In this document: one piece after another, positions 8,192 to 17,474 of the stretch
Numbering within the stretch: position 1 is the stretch's first letter
Layout of the letters: each line of letters opens with the position of its first letter
DNA from: Mycolicibacterium komossense
GTDB lineage: Bacteria; Actinomycetota; Actinomycetes; Mycobacteriales; Mycobacteriaceae
NCBI RefSeq assembly: GCF_025822605.1
Contig: NZ_JACKTY010000031.1
Coordinates: forward strand, 268,476 to 332,475
Direction of reading: 5' to 3'
DNA length: 64,000 bases
Program-made: the position numbers and the translations under genes
The notes under the pieces: generated by a model
What the model saw: the letters and a program-made list of their open reading frames with translations, nothing else
The model's database searches: none
Told to the model about the DNA's origin: nothing

Positions 8192-9586
8192 ATGACCACT
8201 GCTCACAACCCGCAGGCTACGGCCCGGCCACCCGCCGCCCAGCGCAGCATGGCGGACCTGGTACGTGCCGCCGTATCCGGATGGCTCGGCACCGCACTGG
8301 AATTCATGGACTTCCAGTTGTATTCACTGGCCGCCGCGTTGGTGTTCAGCCAGCTGTTCTTCTCGGGCGAAAGCGCGGGGATGGCGGTGGTGCTGTCGAT
8401 GGCCACCTATGGGGTCGGCTACATCGCCCGACCGTTGGGTGCGGTGTTCTTCGGCAGGCTCGGTGACCGGATCGGTCGCCGCAAGGTGCTGTTCTACACC
8501 ATCGCGTTGATGGGTGCGGCGACGACGCTGATCGGTGTGCTGCCCACGTATGACCAGGTGGGCATGCTGGCGCCCATCCTGCTGGTGACGTTGCGGTTGA
8601 TGCAGGGCTTCGGCGCTGGTGCCGAAATCAGCGGTGCCGGAGTCATGCTCGCCGAGTACGCACCCCCGCACCGACGCGGGTTCGTGGCCTCGCTGGTGGG
8701 GCTGGGCACCAACTGCGGCACGCTGTTCGCATCGGCGATCTGGGCCATCCTGCTGGGCACACTGGTCGAAGGCGACGTGATCGCCTGGGGCTGGCGCATC
8801 CCGTTCATCGCCAGCGCCGTGGTGATGGTCTTCGCGGTGTGGATTCGGTTGAACCTCAAGGAAAGCCCGGTCTTCGAAGAGCGTGAGGATGTCGTCGACG
8901 GACGGGCGCTGTCCCGTGAGCAGATCCTCGAACAGGCCACCAACCGCGCGGACACCCGCACCCTGGAGGCGATGCAGCGTAAGCCGGTCAAGGCTGTTGT
9001 GGTGTCGTTCTTCCTCCGGTTCGGCCAGGCTGGCAACTCCGGGCTCATCCAGACCTACCTGATCTCGTTCATGACGCTGACCCTCTCGATGCAAAAGGGC
9101 GTCAGCGCCAACGTCGTGATCGTGTCGTCACTCATCGGCTTCATCACCATCCCGATGATCGGCTGGCTCGGTGATCGGTTGGGGCGGCGCCGGATGTACA
9201 TCATCGTCATGTCTGCGGCGCTGGTGGTGATCGTTCCGGCGATGCTGGCCATCGATTCGCGGGACCTGGTCTGGGTGTTCGTCGGATATGTCGTACTGCA
9301 CAATGTCGCGGTACTGAGCCCAGCCTCGCTGGAGAACGTCTCCATCCCAGAGATCTTCGGCGCCCGCAACCGGTACACGATGACCGCGATTGTCCGTGAA
9401 ATCGCCGCGGTGATCGCCACCGGTATCGGCCCGGTGGTGGTCGCGGCGTGGGTCGCGGCTGCTACCGGCAGTGCGGTGCCGATCATGGTGATGCTGGGCT
9501 TCTACTCGCTGTCGGCATTGATCGTGGCGGTATGGGCCAAGGACTGGACCGGACGCGACTTGACCGACCCGCGCCCGGCGATGTGA
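8192..9586 (+). CDS. MFS transporter, metabolite:H+ symporter (MHS) type
   Basis: 464 residues from ATG 8192, with GAGGG six bases upstream and two bases after the preceding stop. Twelve membrane segments are visible. The MFS loop motif RPLGAVFFGRLGDRIGRRKVL follows helix 2 and is repeated as GWLGDRLGRRRMYI in the second half. The start (GWLGTALEFMDFQLYSLAAALVF) and RLMQGFGAGAE are typical of the MHS subfamily that imports organic acids and osmolytes with protons. Its place in the middle of the operon makes it the likely importer of the hexonate substrate. Confidence 0.85.
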   Translation: MTTAHNPQATARPPAAQRSMADLVRAAVSGWLGTALEFMDFQLYSLAAALVFSQLFFSGESAGMAVVLSMATYGVGYIARPLGAVFFGRLGDRIGRRKVLFYTIALMGAATTLIGVLPTYDQVGMLAPILLVTLRLMQGFGAGAEISGAGVMLAEYAPPHRRGFVASLVGLGTNCGTLFASAIWAILLGTLVEGDVIAWGWRIPFIASAVVMVFAVWIRLNLKESPVFEEREDVVDGRALSREQILEQATNRADTRTLEAMQRKPVKAVVVSFFLRFGQAGNSGLIQTYLISFMTLTLSMQKGVSANVVIVSSLIGFITIPMIGWLGDRLGRRRMYIIVMSAALVVIVPAMLAIDSRDLVWVFVGYVVLHNVAVLSPASLENVSIPEIFGARNRYTMTAIVREIAAVIATGIGPVVVAAWVAAATGSAVPIMVMLGFYSLSALIVAVWAKDWTGRDLTDPRPAM

Positions 9587-9623
9587 CCGCTCTGAACATG
9601 AACCAGCGCAACGAAAGAAAACC

Positions 9624-10865
9624 ATGAGTATCGACAAGATCGACGTCAATGTCTGCAGTCCTGGACGCAACTTCGTGACCCTCAAGATCGTCACCAGTGA
9701 CGGAGTCATCGGTTGGGGCGACGCGACACTGAACGGACGTGAACTGGCCGTCGCGGCCTACCTGTCCGAACACCTCGCGCCCACGCTGATCGGCCGCGAC
9801 GAAGACCGCATCGAAGACACCTGGCAGTACCTCTACCGCGGCGCGTACTGGCGTCGCGGGCCGGTCACCATGGCTGCGATCGCCGCCGTCGACATGGCCC
9901 TGTGGGATATCAAGGCCAAGAAGGCCGGAGTGCCGCTGTACCAGTTGCTCGGCGGCGCAAGCCGGGACAGCATCCGCGTCTACGGGCACGCGTCCGGACC
10001 CGACTACCCCGCCCTCAAGGACGCCATCACCGGTTACCTCGAGGCGGGCTACACCGCCGTTCGCGTGCAGACCGGAATTCCTGGCCTCGGCCAGATCTAC
10101 GGGGTGGCCACCAACAAGCCGGGTACGCGCTACGACTACGAGCCGGCCCACCGTGGACCAGACGGGGGTGCGGCGACCGCACCCATCGAAGAGACCTGGG
10201 ACACCCGGGCCTACCTCAGTCACATGCCGGGCATCTTCGCTAAGATCCGCGAGGATTTCGGTAGCCAGGTGCGGATCCTCCATGACGGGCATCACCGGAT
10301 GACCCCCATCGAGGCGGCCAGATTCGCCAAAGACGTTGAGCCCTATGATCTCTTCTGGCTGGAAGACTGCACTCCTGGCGAGGATCAGGCCGCGCTGCGG
10401 CTGGTGCGCCAACATTCGACCACCCCGCTGGCCATCGGCGAGGTGTTCAACTCGGTGTACGACTACCAGACCCTGATCACAGAGCGGCTCATCGACTACG
10501 TTCGCTCGGCGGTCACCCATACCGGCGGTGTCACCGCCATGAAGAAACTGCTGGATTTCGCCGGCATCTACGGGATCAGATCGGGTATGCACGGCCCCAC
10601 CGATATCTCGCCGGTGGGGATGGCCGCGGCATTGCACCTCGACCTGGCGATCCACAACTTCGGCATCCAGGAATACATGCCGCACAACGACACCACACTC
10701 ACGGTGTTCCAGACGTCGTTCACCTTCGACCGAGGATTCCTGCATCCCGGCGATGCCCCCGGGCTCGGCGTGGAGTTAGACGAAGTCGCTGCGGCCGCGT
10801 TCGACTACACCGCGGCCTATCTCCCGGTGAACCGGTTGCAGGACGGGACCGTTCATGACTGGTGA
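9624..10865 (+). CDS. manD: D-mannonate dehydratase, enolase superfamily (ManD/RspA type)
   Basis: 413 residues. Full-length match in character to the ManD subgroup. Metal ligands are Asp221 (in LHDGHHRMTP), Glu247 (FWLEDC) and Glu273 (AIGEVF), with the exact 26/26 spacing of ManD enzymes; His223 is the ManD-specific acid/base residue and a later His-Gly pair (SGMHGPTD) completes the site. Converts D-mannonate to 2-keto-3-deoxygluconate. Some family members are slow or also act on D-gluconate. The end overlaps the aldolase gene by 11 bases. Confidence 0.88.
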   Translation: MSIDKIDVNVCSPGRNFVTLKIVTSDGVIGWGDATLNGRELAVAAYLSEHLAPTLIGRDEDRIEDTWQYLYRGAYWRRGPVTMAAIAAVDMALWDIKAKKAGVPLYQLLGGASRDSIRVYGHASGPDYPALKDAITGYLEAGYTAVRVQTGIPGLGQIYGVATNKPGTRYDYEPAHRGPDGGAATAPIEETWDTRAYLSHMPGIFAKIREDFGSQVRILHDGHHRMTPIEAARFAKDVEPYDLFWLEDCTPGEDQAALRLVRQHSTTPLAIGEVFNSVYDYQTLITERLIDYVRSAVTHTGGVTAMKKLLDFAGIYGIRSGMHGPTDISPVGMAAALHLDLAIHNFGIQEYMPHNDTTLTVFQTSFTFDRGFLHPGDAPGLGVELDEVAAAAFDYTAAYLPVNRLQDGTVHDW

Positions 10866-11511
10866 CACGTTGACTCGCTTGACGATTCCGGTTCGCACGG
10901 CCGCAACCAAGCTGATCGTGGTGGTGCGCGCGCCGGCCGCCACCGACTACGACCGCATTCTCGACGTGCTCATCGACGCGGGAATCGGCAGCGTCGAGCT
11001 GACCCTGACCACACCGGGCACGCTCGAGCGGTTACCGCACCTGCTGAACCGCTTCGGCGACTCCGCGGACATCGGCGTTGGCACCGTGACCGACGTTAAG
11101 CAGTTGGCGGCCGCCATCGATGCCGGCGCGCACTACCTGGTCACGCCGATCACCGACACTCACCTGGTCGACGCCGCTCACCGCGCCGGCGTGCCGATGG
11201 TGCCCGGCGGCCTGACCCCGACCGAGTTGTTCGCCGCCTGGCAGGCAGGGGCGGCGGCAGTGAAGATCTTCCCGGCCAACCAGGTTGGTGCCGGCTATGT
11301 GAAGGATCTGCGCGGCCCATTCCCCGACATCGCTGTCGTGCCATCGGGCGGTGTTGACATACAAGGCGCCGTGACGTGGCTGGCGGCCGGCGCCGCCGCG
11401 GTCAGTGTTGGTGGTCCGCTCCTGGGCGACGCCGTCCGCGGTGGTGATCTCGGGGCGCTGCGCGAGCGGGCACACGCCTTTGTAGCCGCTTGCGCACCGG
11501 ACACCACGTGA
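10855..11511 (+). CDS. eda: KDPG/KHG aldolase
   Basis: 218 residues. TIM-barrel class I aldolase: Glu48 in SVELTLTT, the GVGTVTD segment, PGGLTPTEL, and the Schiff-base Lys137 in AAVKIFPA, all as in Eda. It cleaves 2-keto-3-deoxy-6-phosphogluconate to pyruvate and glyceraldehyde-3-phosphate, the last step of the operon's pathway. It overlaps both neighbours, so it is translated in a coupled operon. The N-terminus is about ten residues longer than usual. Confidence 0.9.
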   Translation: MTGDTLTRLTIPVRTAATKLIVVVRAPAATDYDRILDVLIDAGIGSVELTLTTPGTLERLPHLLNRFGDSADIGVGTVTDVKQLAAAIDAGAHYLVTPITDTHLVDAAHRAGVPMVPGGLTPTELFAAWQAGAAAVKIFPANQVGAGYVKDLRGPFPDIAVVPSGGVDIQGAVTWLAAGAAAVSVGGPLLGDAVRGGDLGALRERAHAFVAACAPDTT

Positions 11512-12455
11512 CGCCCCGAGTCGCCACCCTCGGCGAGACGATGGCGCTCATGCGTACCCGCGATATCGGTTCCCTGCGGCACGTGTCCGAGTTGATCCTG
11601 GGCATCGGTGGCGCCGAAAGTAACGTGGCAATCGGCTTGCAGCGCTTGGGAATCGATGCACAGTGGCTCGGCCGAGTAGGCGACGATCCGCTGGGCGAGA
11701 GGGTCACCCGGGAGATCCGCGCCGAAGGCGTCGACGTTCACGGTGTCGTCGACTCCGACGCCCCGACCGGCCTCATGCTCAAGGAACGACCCACGATCAG
11801 CTCGACCGCGGTGCTCTACTACCGCAGCGACTCAGCCGGGTCGCGGCTGCGCCCCGAAGATCTGCCATCCGGCTGGGTGGAGCAGGCCGCGGTGCTGCAC
11901 GTGTCCGGCATTACGGCCCTGCTGTCGGATAGTGCGCGCGAATGCATGCAGGCGGCAGTCGACCGGGCACGTGCCTCGGGTGTACGGGTCAGCTTCGACG
12001 TGAACTACCGCGCCAGCCTGGCACCCGCCGATCTCGCCGGGCCGCTGCTGCGCACATTCGCCGAGCAGGCCGATATCGTCTTCGGCGGTCCCGAGGAGTT
12101 GCAGTTGCTGCATCCCGATTCCACCGCGGAGGAAGCGGCGCAACGACTTGTGCACTCCGGCCGCGCCGAGGTGGTGCTGAAACTGGGCGCCGACGGCGCC
12201 GCCGCCTACTTGCCGGGCGAACAGATGCCCAGTGCCGGGTTTCCCCTCGAAGTAGTCGACACCGTCGGCGCCGGTGATGCTTTCGTCGCGGGTTACCTCA
12301 GCGGAGTGCTGCAGGGGCTGACCGTGCCGCAACGGCTGCGCCGGGCCAACGCCTGCGGAGCCCTGCTGTGCATGACACCGGGCGACTGGGAATCGAGCCC
12401 CACGCTCGGCGACGTCGACCGGTTCTGCGCGGGCGGTGATCCGGTCCTGCGATAG
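11508..12455 (+). CDS. kdgK: PfkB family 2-keto-3-deoxygluconate kinase
   Basis: 315 residues from GTG 11508, which overlaps the aldolase stop (GTGA). PfkB features: LGETMALM start, GGAESNVAIGLQRLG (signature 1), the ribokinase-type NYR segment FDVNYRASL, and C-terminal DTVGAGDAFVAGYLSG (signature 2, with catalytic Asp). Phosphorylates KDG to KDPG for the aldolase gene just upstream. Last gene of the operon; other sugar kinases of the family are possible, but context makes KDG by far the best guess. Confidence 0.87.
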   Translation: MTPRVATLGETMALMRTRDIGSLRHVSELILGIGGAESNVAIGLQRLGIDAQWLGRVGDDPLGERVTREIRAEGVDVHGVVDSDAPTGLMLKERPTISSTAVLYYRSDSAGSRLRPEDLPSGWVEQAAVLHVSGITALLSDSARECMQAAVDRARASGVRVSFDVNYRASLAPADLAGPLLRTFAEQADIVFGGPEELQLLHPDSTAEEAAQRLVHSGRAEVVLKLGADGAAAYLPGEQMPSAGFPLEVVDTVGAGDAFVAGYLSGVLQGLTVPQRLRRANACGALLCMTPGDWESSPTLGDVDRFCAGGDPVLR

Positions 12456-12596
12456 GCCGTGGATCGCGATCCAACACCACCTCAGAGCCTCGGTCTGTCA
12501 TCCGGGCCAGTCACTCCAGCCATCGTCGGGATCGTTCGCTTCGCACCGATGTCGACGCAGACATCTCCGCCGTCCTCGCCGACATCGGCCCCCGCG

Positions 12597-14015
12597 TCAT
12601 CGCTCGATGGTGGCGTCCGCCCGGTCGCGACGTTGGACGAACCACCACAGCACCACGCCGGCTGTCAGGATCGAAAGGGCTATGCATAGTTCCAGTACGC
12701 CGCCATAGCCGGTGATGGAGAATCCGGTGGCCCCGACGACCAGCAACACGACCAGTAGCGCGGCCAGACCGATCGACAACGGCACGAACACCTGCGGGAG
12801 ACGAATCGGACGCGCAGCCTGTGGCCGATCCTTACGCAGCAGGGCGAAGCCGGCAACGGCCAACACGTGGGCGAGGATGTAACCCAGATTGCCGGTCACG
12901 ATGATGGCCAGCGGCTGCTGAAGCACAACCAGCAGAACGACATTGAGCACCAGCATCACGTTCAGCGCGCGTACGGGAACACCGCGGCTGTTGAGCTTGC
13001 CCATCGAACGAACGGTGATGCCCTCCTTGCCCATGTTGAACAGCACGCGGGAGGCATCGGCGACCGAGGTCAGCATCACCAGCAGCAGGGACGCGATGAG
13101 GCACAGCACCATGACGTCGGCGCCGGCACCGGTCAGTTGCGAGAAACTGGCCACGAAGAACGTCGAGGGGTCCGCGCTGATCGCCTGCTCGCCGGCGAAT
13201 CCACCGAGGGTGAGCGGAACCAGGAAGAACACACCCAGGCAGAACAACGCCGAGGCGCGAATGGCTCGTGAGGTGTCCCGGACCGGGTCGCGGTACTCCG
13301 AGGAGAAGGTGGCACACACCTCGATTCCCAGTGTGGTCCAGGCCATCACGTACAGCCAGACGATCGCGGTGTGCAGCCCTTCCAGCCCGTGCAGGTTCCA
13401 CGTCAGGTCCATCGGCGCCCAGTCGGCGTTGAACGGCGGGAAGAAGATGAAGACCGCCAGCGGGACCATCAGGATTCCTGCGGTCACGTAGACGAAGGCC
13501 ATGGTGACCCGCACGCCGACGATGTTGATGCCGTACAGCAGGAAGATGACCCCCAAGCCGATGAGAATAGGGAAGCTCAGGTGCAGCGGACCGAAGTCCA
13601 CCGACCACTGTTCGTCGGGAAACCACTGCGACTGCACCAGCAGGCCGGTCAAGGAACCGTAGGTGGCCAGGTTGGATCCCCATGGCAACCAATACCCCAC
13701 CCCGGCCAGGGGCGCGAACCACGGCACCCGCTTCTTCCATGCCTCGGCCGCGTACCCGGAAATGCCGCCGGACGCGTTGGGGAACATCGCGGCCAGCTCG
13801 ATGTAGATCCAGTTCACCGCCATCGAGATGGCCATCGAGATGGCCCAGAGAACCGCCGCGCCCCATCCGCCGAGCCCGGCGATCGAGGCGCCCAGCGTGG
13901 CGATCAGCGCGGCCGGCATCGTCATGGCCATCGCGAAACCGTCGAACCATCGCATCTTGCGGGGCAACACCTCGTCTACCGAATGCAGCGCGATGGCATC
14001 CTCATTGGTCGCCAT
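12597..14015 (-). CDS. APC superfamily amino acid/polyamine permease
   Basis: 472 residues, about 12 membrane segments. It starts with RKMRWFDGFAMAMTMPAALIATLGASIAGLGGWGA, the APC consensus helix 1 with the unwound glycine-rich part, and has AAMFPNASGGISGYAAEAW after helix 2. GGAGGT lies nine bases before ATG 14015. It follows an aminobutyraldehyde-type dehydrogenase and a PuuB-like oxidase on the same strand, so an amine such as putrescine or a related compound is the likely substrate. A 336-bp gap with two inverted repeats separates it from those genes, so it may have its own promoter. Confidence 0.8.
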   Translation of the reverse strand: MATNEDAIALHSVDEVLPRKMRWFDGFAMAMTMPAALIATLGASIAGLGGWGAAVLWAISMAISMAVNWIYIELAAMFPNASGGISGYAAEAWKKRVPWFAPLAGVGYWLPWGSNLATYGSLTGLLVQSQWFPDEQWSVDFGPLHLSFPILIGLGVIFLLYGINIVGVRVTMAFVYVTAGILMVPLAVFIFFPPFNADWAPMDLTWNLHGLEGLHTAIVWLYVMAWTTLGIEVCATFSSEYRDPVRDTSRAIRASALFCLGVFFLVPLTLGGFAGEQAISADPSTFFVASFSQLTGAGADVMVLCLIASLLLVMLTSVADASRVLFNMGKEGITVRSMGKLNSRGVPVRALNVMLVLNVVLLVVLQQPLAIIVTGNLGYILAHVLAVAGFALLRKDRPQAARPIRLPQVFVPLSIGLAALLVVLLVVGATGFSITGYGGVLELCIALSILTAGVVLWWFVQRRDRADATIER

Positions 14016-14196
14016 GAAAAACCTCCAGTTCTCGATGCTAAAGACTTGACACGTATGTCGGGTCGCCTGTGTGTTGGCGGCGCCGCGCGTGCTCGCGGCT
14101 CACTGTCGTGGATTGTGCAGCGCCAGCGGAATTCTCATTCGCCTTGTGGTGCCGCTCACAGGGTAGACCTTCGCGCGCAGATTCGCAGCATGAAAC

Positions 14197-14223
14197 GAAA
14201 AATATTGCGCTTCAGTATTTTTC
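14197..14223. promoter_or_regulatory. AT-rich inverted repeat upstream of the permease
   Basis: GAAAAATA at 14197-14204 and TATTTTTC at 14216-14223 are perfect inverted repeats around an 11-bp centre. In this GC-rich sequence such an AT block about 180 bp before the permease start is unusual. It may be an operator or promoter element. No protein partner can be named. Confidence 0.35.
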
Positions 14224-14243
14224 ATTGATTTTTGGCATGCAGA

Positions 14244-14281
14244 AACCTCCGAGTGAACCTATTGGTCACCACTCGGAGGTT
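14244..14281 (-). terminator. strong hairpin downstream of the aldehyde dehydrogenase gene
   Basis: AACCTCCGAGTG (14244-14255) pairs perfectly with CACTCGGAGGTT (14270-14281). The 14-base loop contains a further ACC/GGT pairing. It begins about 70 bases after the stop of the minus-strand aldehyde dehydrogenase gene, where a terminator is expected. No long T-run follows, as is common in actinobacteria. Confidence 0.55.
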
Positions 14282-14351
14282 GGCCGCGGCGTCGATCAGC
14301 GCGCCGAAATCACGACCCGCTTGATTCAATCAACCTGCTGCACTGGGCCTT

Positions 14352-15809
14352 TCACGCCGGACGAAAGGAATCGTGTGCCGCGCGGGCAGCGTGCTTGACC
14401 ATGATGTGACGGGCGACGGTGTACTCGGCCACGGCGGCCTGGCTCATGTCCTTGCCGAAACCGCTGGCCTTCACGCCACCGTGCGGTGCCTCCGACGCGA
14501 TCGGCAGGTGGTCGTTCACCCAGGTGACCCCTGCCTCGATCGCGTGCGCGGTGCGCAGTGCCCGTGCCACGTCCACCGTCCACACCGACGACGCCAGGCC
14601 GTACCGGCAGTCGTTGGCGAGCCTGATGGCCTCCTCCTCATCGCGGAACGGCAAGGCCACCAGTACCGGACCGAACACCTCGCTCTGGACGATCTCGGCG
14701 GACTGGTCGGCGCCGGTGATCAGCGTCGGCGGGTAGTAAGCCCCGTCGCCGTCGGGAACGACACCTCCGGCACGCACCGTGGCCCCTGCCGCGACGGCAC
14801 GCTCGACGAAACCATGCACCCGGTCTCGATGCTCGGTGCTGATCAGCGGCCCGATATCGGTTCCTGCTTCGAGCGGGTCGCCTACCGTGATTCTGGCGAA
14901 AGCCGCAACGAGCCGGTCGACGAGATCGTCGAACACGGACTCGTGGGCGTAAACCCGGGTGGCGGCGGTGCAGTCCTGCCCGGAGTTGTAGGTCGCGCCC
15001 ATCGCGATACCGTGCGCGGCGTCGTCCAGATGCGCGTCGTCGAACACCAGACACGGTGCCTTGCCGCCGAGTTCGAGGTGCACCCGCGCGCCGCGAACCG
15101 CGGCGGTCGTCATCACCTGCCGGCCGGCACGGGTGGACCCGGTGATCGAGATCAGCTGCACCCGTTCGTCGGCCACCAACGCCGCCCCGACCGATTGATC
15201 ACCGGTCACCACCTCGAGAACCCCGGGCGGGATGCCGGCTTCCACGGCGAGTTCGGCGATGCGCAGTGTGCTCGACGGTGTCGTCGGGGCCGGTTTGATG
15301 ACGATGGTGTTGCCGGCGGCCAGTGCGGGACCGATCTTCCACAGGCCCATGATGAGCGGGAAGTTCCACGGCGCGATACCGACGACCGGGCCCACCGGAC
15401 GCCGAACGATCATCGAGGTGTAACCCGTGCTGAGCAGGCCGGCGCCGGTCTCCTCCAGCGAGCGTCCGGCGCCGGCGAAGAATCGCAGGTTGTCGGTGCC
15501 GAACGGAAGCTCCCCATCCCGGAAAACCGCTACCGGCTTGCCGGTCTCGGCAACTTCGAGCGCGGTGAGTTCGGCAGCGTGGGTGTCGATGAGGTCGGCC
15601 CACCGCAGCAGCGCCCGCGCGCGTTCACCGGCGGTGCGCCCCGACCATTCCGGAAACGCCTCGGCGGCAGCCGAGACGGCCTGCGCGGCCTCGGCGATCG
15701 TCGCCTCCGAAACAGTCGTGGTCGGTTTGCCGTTCGACGGGTCCACTAGCACCCGCTCACCGCCCGACCCCGGAATCCGTTGTCCCCGGTGGAATCGCCC
15801 TGCGGTCAT
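14352..15809 (-). CDS. aldehyde dehydrogenase, gamma-aminobutyraldehyde dehydrogenase-like
   Basis: 485 residues from ATG 15809, chosen for AGGAG seven bases upstream. ALDH hallmarks: APWNFPLIMGLWKIGPALAAGN, the catalytic Glu in HLELGGKAP and the catalytic Cys in YNSGQDCTAATRVYA. That last motif and the end (GVTWVNDHLPIASEAPHGGVKASGFGKDMS in outline, then YTVARHIMV) closely resemble PatD/PuuC-type aminoaldehyde dehydrogenases. It would oxidise the aminoaldehyde made by the FAD oxidase encoded 11 bp upstream. Betaine-aldehyde-like substrates remain possible. Confidence 0.8.
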   Translation of the reverse strand: MTAGRFHRGQRIPGSGGERVLVDPSNGKPTTTVSEATIAEAAQAVSAAAEAFPEWSGRTAGERARALLRWADLIDTHAAELTALEVAETGKPVAVFRDGELPFGTDNLRFFAGAGRSLEETGAGLLSTGYTSMIVRRPVGPVVGIAPWNFPLIMGLWKIGPALAAGNTIVIKPAPTTPSSTLRIAELAVEAGIPPGVLEVVTGDQSVGAALVADERVQLISITGSTRAGRQVMTTAAVRGARVHLELGGKAPCLVFDDAHLDDAAHGIAMGATYNSGQDCTAATRVYAHESVFDDLVDRLVAAFARITVGDPLEAGTDIGPLISTEHRDRVHGFVERAVAAGATVRAGGVVPDGDGAYYPPTLITGADQSAEIVQSEVFGPVLVALPFRDEEEAIRLANDCRYGLASSVWTVDVARALRTAHAIEAGVTWVNDHLPIASEAPHGGVKASGFGKDMSQAAVAEYTVARHIMVKHAARAAHDSFRPA

Positions 15810-15820
15810 GCTCTCACTCC

Positions 15821-17203
15821 TCAACTGTTGAAGCCCACACCGAATCGGTCGAGTGTGCGCAAAAGCGAACCCCTGCGGCCTGTTTCGTCCTCACGAGCGA
15901 GGGCGACACGGGTCAACTCGACGGCGGGCCACCGTAGCGGTTCAGGCGGGAAGGGCACTGCGGTGCCGGTAATGGCCTTGAGCTGGGTCCGTTCGGTCTC
16001 GCGGCCGGCCAGCAGGTCGAGTGCCACGCCGGCACCGAATCTCGTCGACGCCACACCCAGACCGGTGAATCCGACCGCATAGGCCAACTGGCCCCGCATG
16101 GCGGTTCCGAAGATCGGGGTGAACCGGGTGGTCGTGTCGATCACGCCGCCCCAGCGATGGGTGAACGGTACCTCCGCCAGCTGCGGGAACGTCTCCCGGA
16201 AGTGGCGCGCCAACAGACGGTGCGACCGATCGCGCAGCTCCAGATCCGGGCTGACGGCATTGCCATAGTGGTAGATGGCGTCGTAGCCGCCCCAGAGGAT
16301 CCGATCGTCTCGGGTCCTACGGAAGTAGTGGAACTGATTGCCCGCATCGGTGAGTCCCTGGTTCTGCGACCAGCCGATCGAGTCCAGCTGCTCGGCAGTC
16401 AACGGAGCCGTCGCCAATACGTAGTCATAGACCGGCAGAATCCATGCGCGCAGCCGTCGCAGGAGCGGCCGGTAGGCGTTGGATGCCAGCAGCACCTGTG
16501 CGGCGTCGACGGTGCCGTGGGCACTGCGGACGGTCAAGGTGCCGCCATCGCGGGTGATTCCGGTCGCTGCGGACTGCTCGAAGATCTTGGCGCCCAAGCC
16601 TTCTGCCACCCGACGCAGGCCGAGCGTCAGCGCCATCGGGTCGACCAGACCGCCGCGCAGCGACCGTAGTCCGCCGAGGAATGCCTGCGAGTGGATATCG
16701 GCGCGGACCTCGTCGCGGTCGAGGAAGCGCACCTCTTCGCCGTGGCGCGCATAGTTTGCCACCGCTTTGCGCAGCGCTTCGTACTCGTGCGCAGTCCTGG
16801 CCAGCGTGGTCTTACCGATGAGGCGCAGATCGGCGTCGATGCCGTGTTCGTCCAGGAATGCGGCGATCTGCTCGACATTCTGCCGGCCGAGGCGCTGCAG
16901 TTGGTCGAGTTCGTCCGGCCACATCGCCTCGCCGTGGGCCAGACCGTGGGTCAGCGATTCGGCGACAAAGCCGCCGTTGCGGCCCGACGCACCTGAACCC
17001 ACCCAGTCCTGCTCGAGTATGACCACCCGGCGTGACGGATCCTCGGTCAACGCTTCGATGGCGGCCCACAGACCGGTGTAGCCGGCGCCGACGATGGCCA
17101 GATCGGCGCGCACCGTGCCACGGAGGGCCTCGGTCTGGGGACCGGTTCGAATTCCGTCCCACCACACTGGGCGCGGTTCGGCGTCGCGCAACTCGTCGAT
17201 CAT
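15821..17203 (-). CDS. FAD-dependent amine oxidoreductase, PuuB-like
   Basis: 460 residues. N-terminal dinucleotide-binding motif AIVGAGYTGLWAA with ILEQDWVGSGASGRNGGF, the standard start of DAO-family enzymes related to gamma-glutamylputrescine oxidase. C-terminal FAD segment YAVGFTGLGVASTRFGAGVALDLLAGRET and the RWGGVID(T)T element fit the same family. It releases an aldehyde, ammonia and H2O2 from a primary amine. No glutamylputrescine ligase (PuuA) lies in this cluster, so the true substrate may be a free or otherwise conjugated amine. No strong ribosome binding site is seen before ATG 17203. Confidence 0.75.
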   Translation of the reverse strand: MIDELRDAEPRPVWWDGIRTGPQTEALRGTVRADLAIVGAGYTGLWAAIEALTEDPSRRVVILEQDWVGSGASGRNGGFVAESLTHGLAHGEAMWPDELDQLQRLGRQNVEQIAAFLDEHGIDADLRLIGKTTLARTAHEYEALRKAVANYARHGEEVRFLDRDEVRADIHSQAFLGGLRSLRGGLVDPMALTLGLRRVAEGLGAKIFEQSAATGITRDGGTLTVRSAHGTVDAAQVLLASNAYRPLLRRLRAWILPVYDYVLATAPLTAEQLDSIGWSQNQGLTDAGNQFHYFRRTRDDRILWGGYDAIYHYGNAVSPDLELRDRSHRLLARHFRETFPQLAEVPFTHRWGGVIDTTTRFTPIFGTAMRGQLAYAVGFTGLGVASTRFGAGVALDLLAGRETERTQLKAITGTAVPFPPEPLRWPAVELTRVALAREDETGRRGSLLRTLDRFGVGFNS

Positions 17204-17372
17204 CGCGCGACGTCCGGGACGGTGAGCAGCGGCGTCTGGTCGGCGGATCTCATGTGGGGCTCCGGGATCTGTTGGGACTGTCCATCACGGGTCGGCGGTG
17301 GTAGCGCGACGATAGTTGCACTGAGATTCAAGGAATGCAAGAGGGAAAAGCGCACGTTGAGCCGTTCCCACG

Positions 17373-17407
17373 GGTAGACCCTGAAGAAATGTTCAAGAAT
17401 GTCTACC
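17373..17407. promoter_or_regulatory. inverted repeat in the divergent oxidase/TetR gap
   Basis: GGTAGAC (17373-17379) and GTCTACC (17401-17407) form a perfect 7-bp inverted repeat with a 21-bp spacer, about 70 bp before the TetR start. It is the best operator candidate in this 271-bp gap, possibly as two half-sites. The rest of the gap holds no gene I recognise. Confidence 0.4.
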
Positions 17408-17474
17408 AAAGCGGCGGGTTTTTTGGCACAGTGACCCACAACAAGACCGACGATGAAATTCGAGGAGGTGCCCT

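Noticed and set aside
9483..10745. 420-codon minus-strand frame opposite mannonate dehydratase
   Set aside because: Antisense shadow, typical of third-position GC bias; the plus-strand enzyme has all active-site residues.
12832..13950. 372-codon frame within the amino acid permease gene
   Set aside because: Frame-shifted shadow on the same strand; the permease frame has clear membrane segments and a good ribosome binding site.
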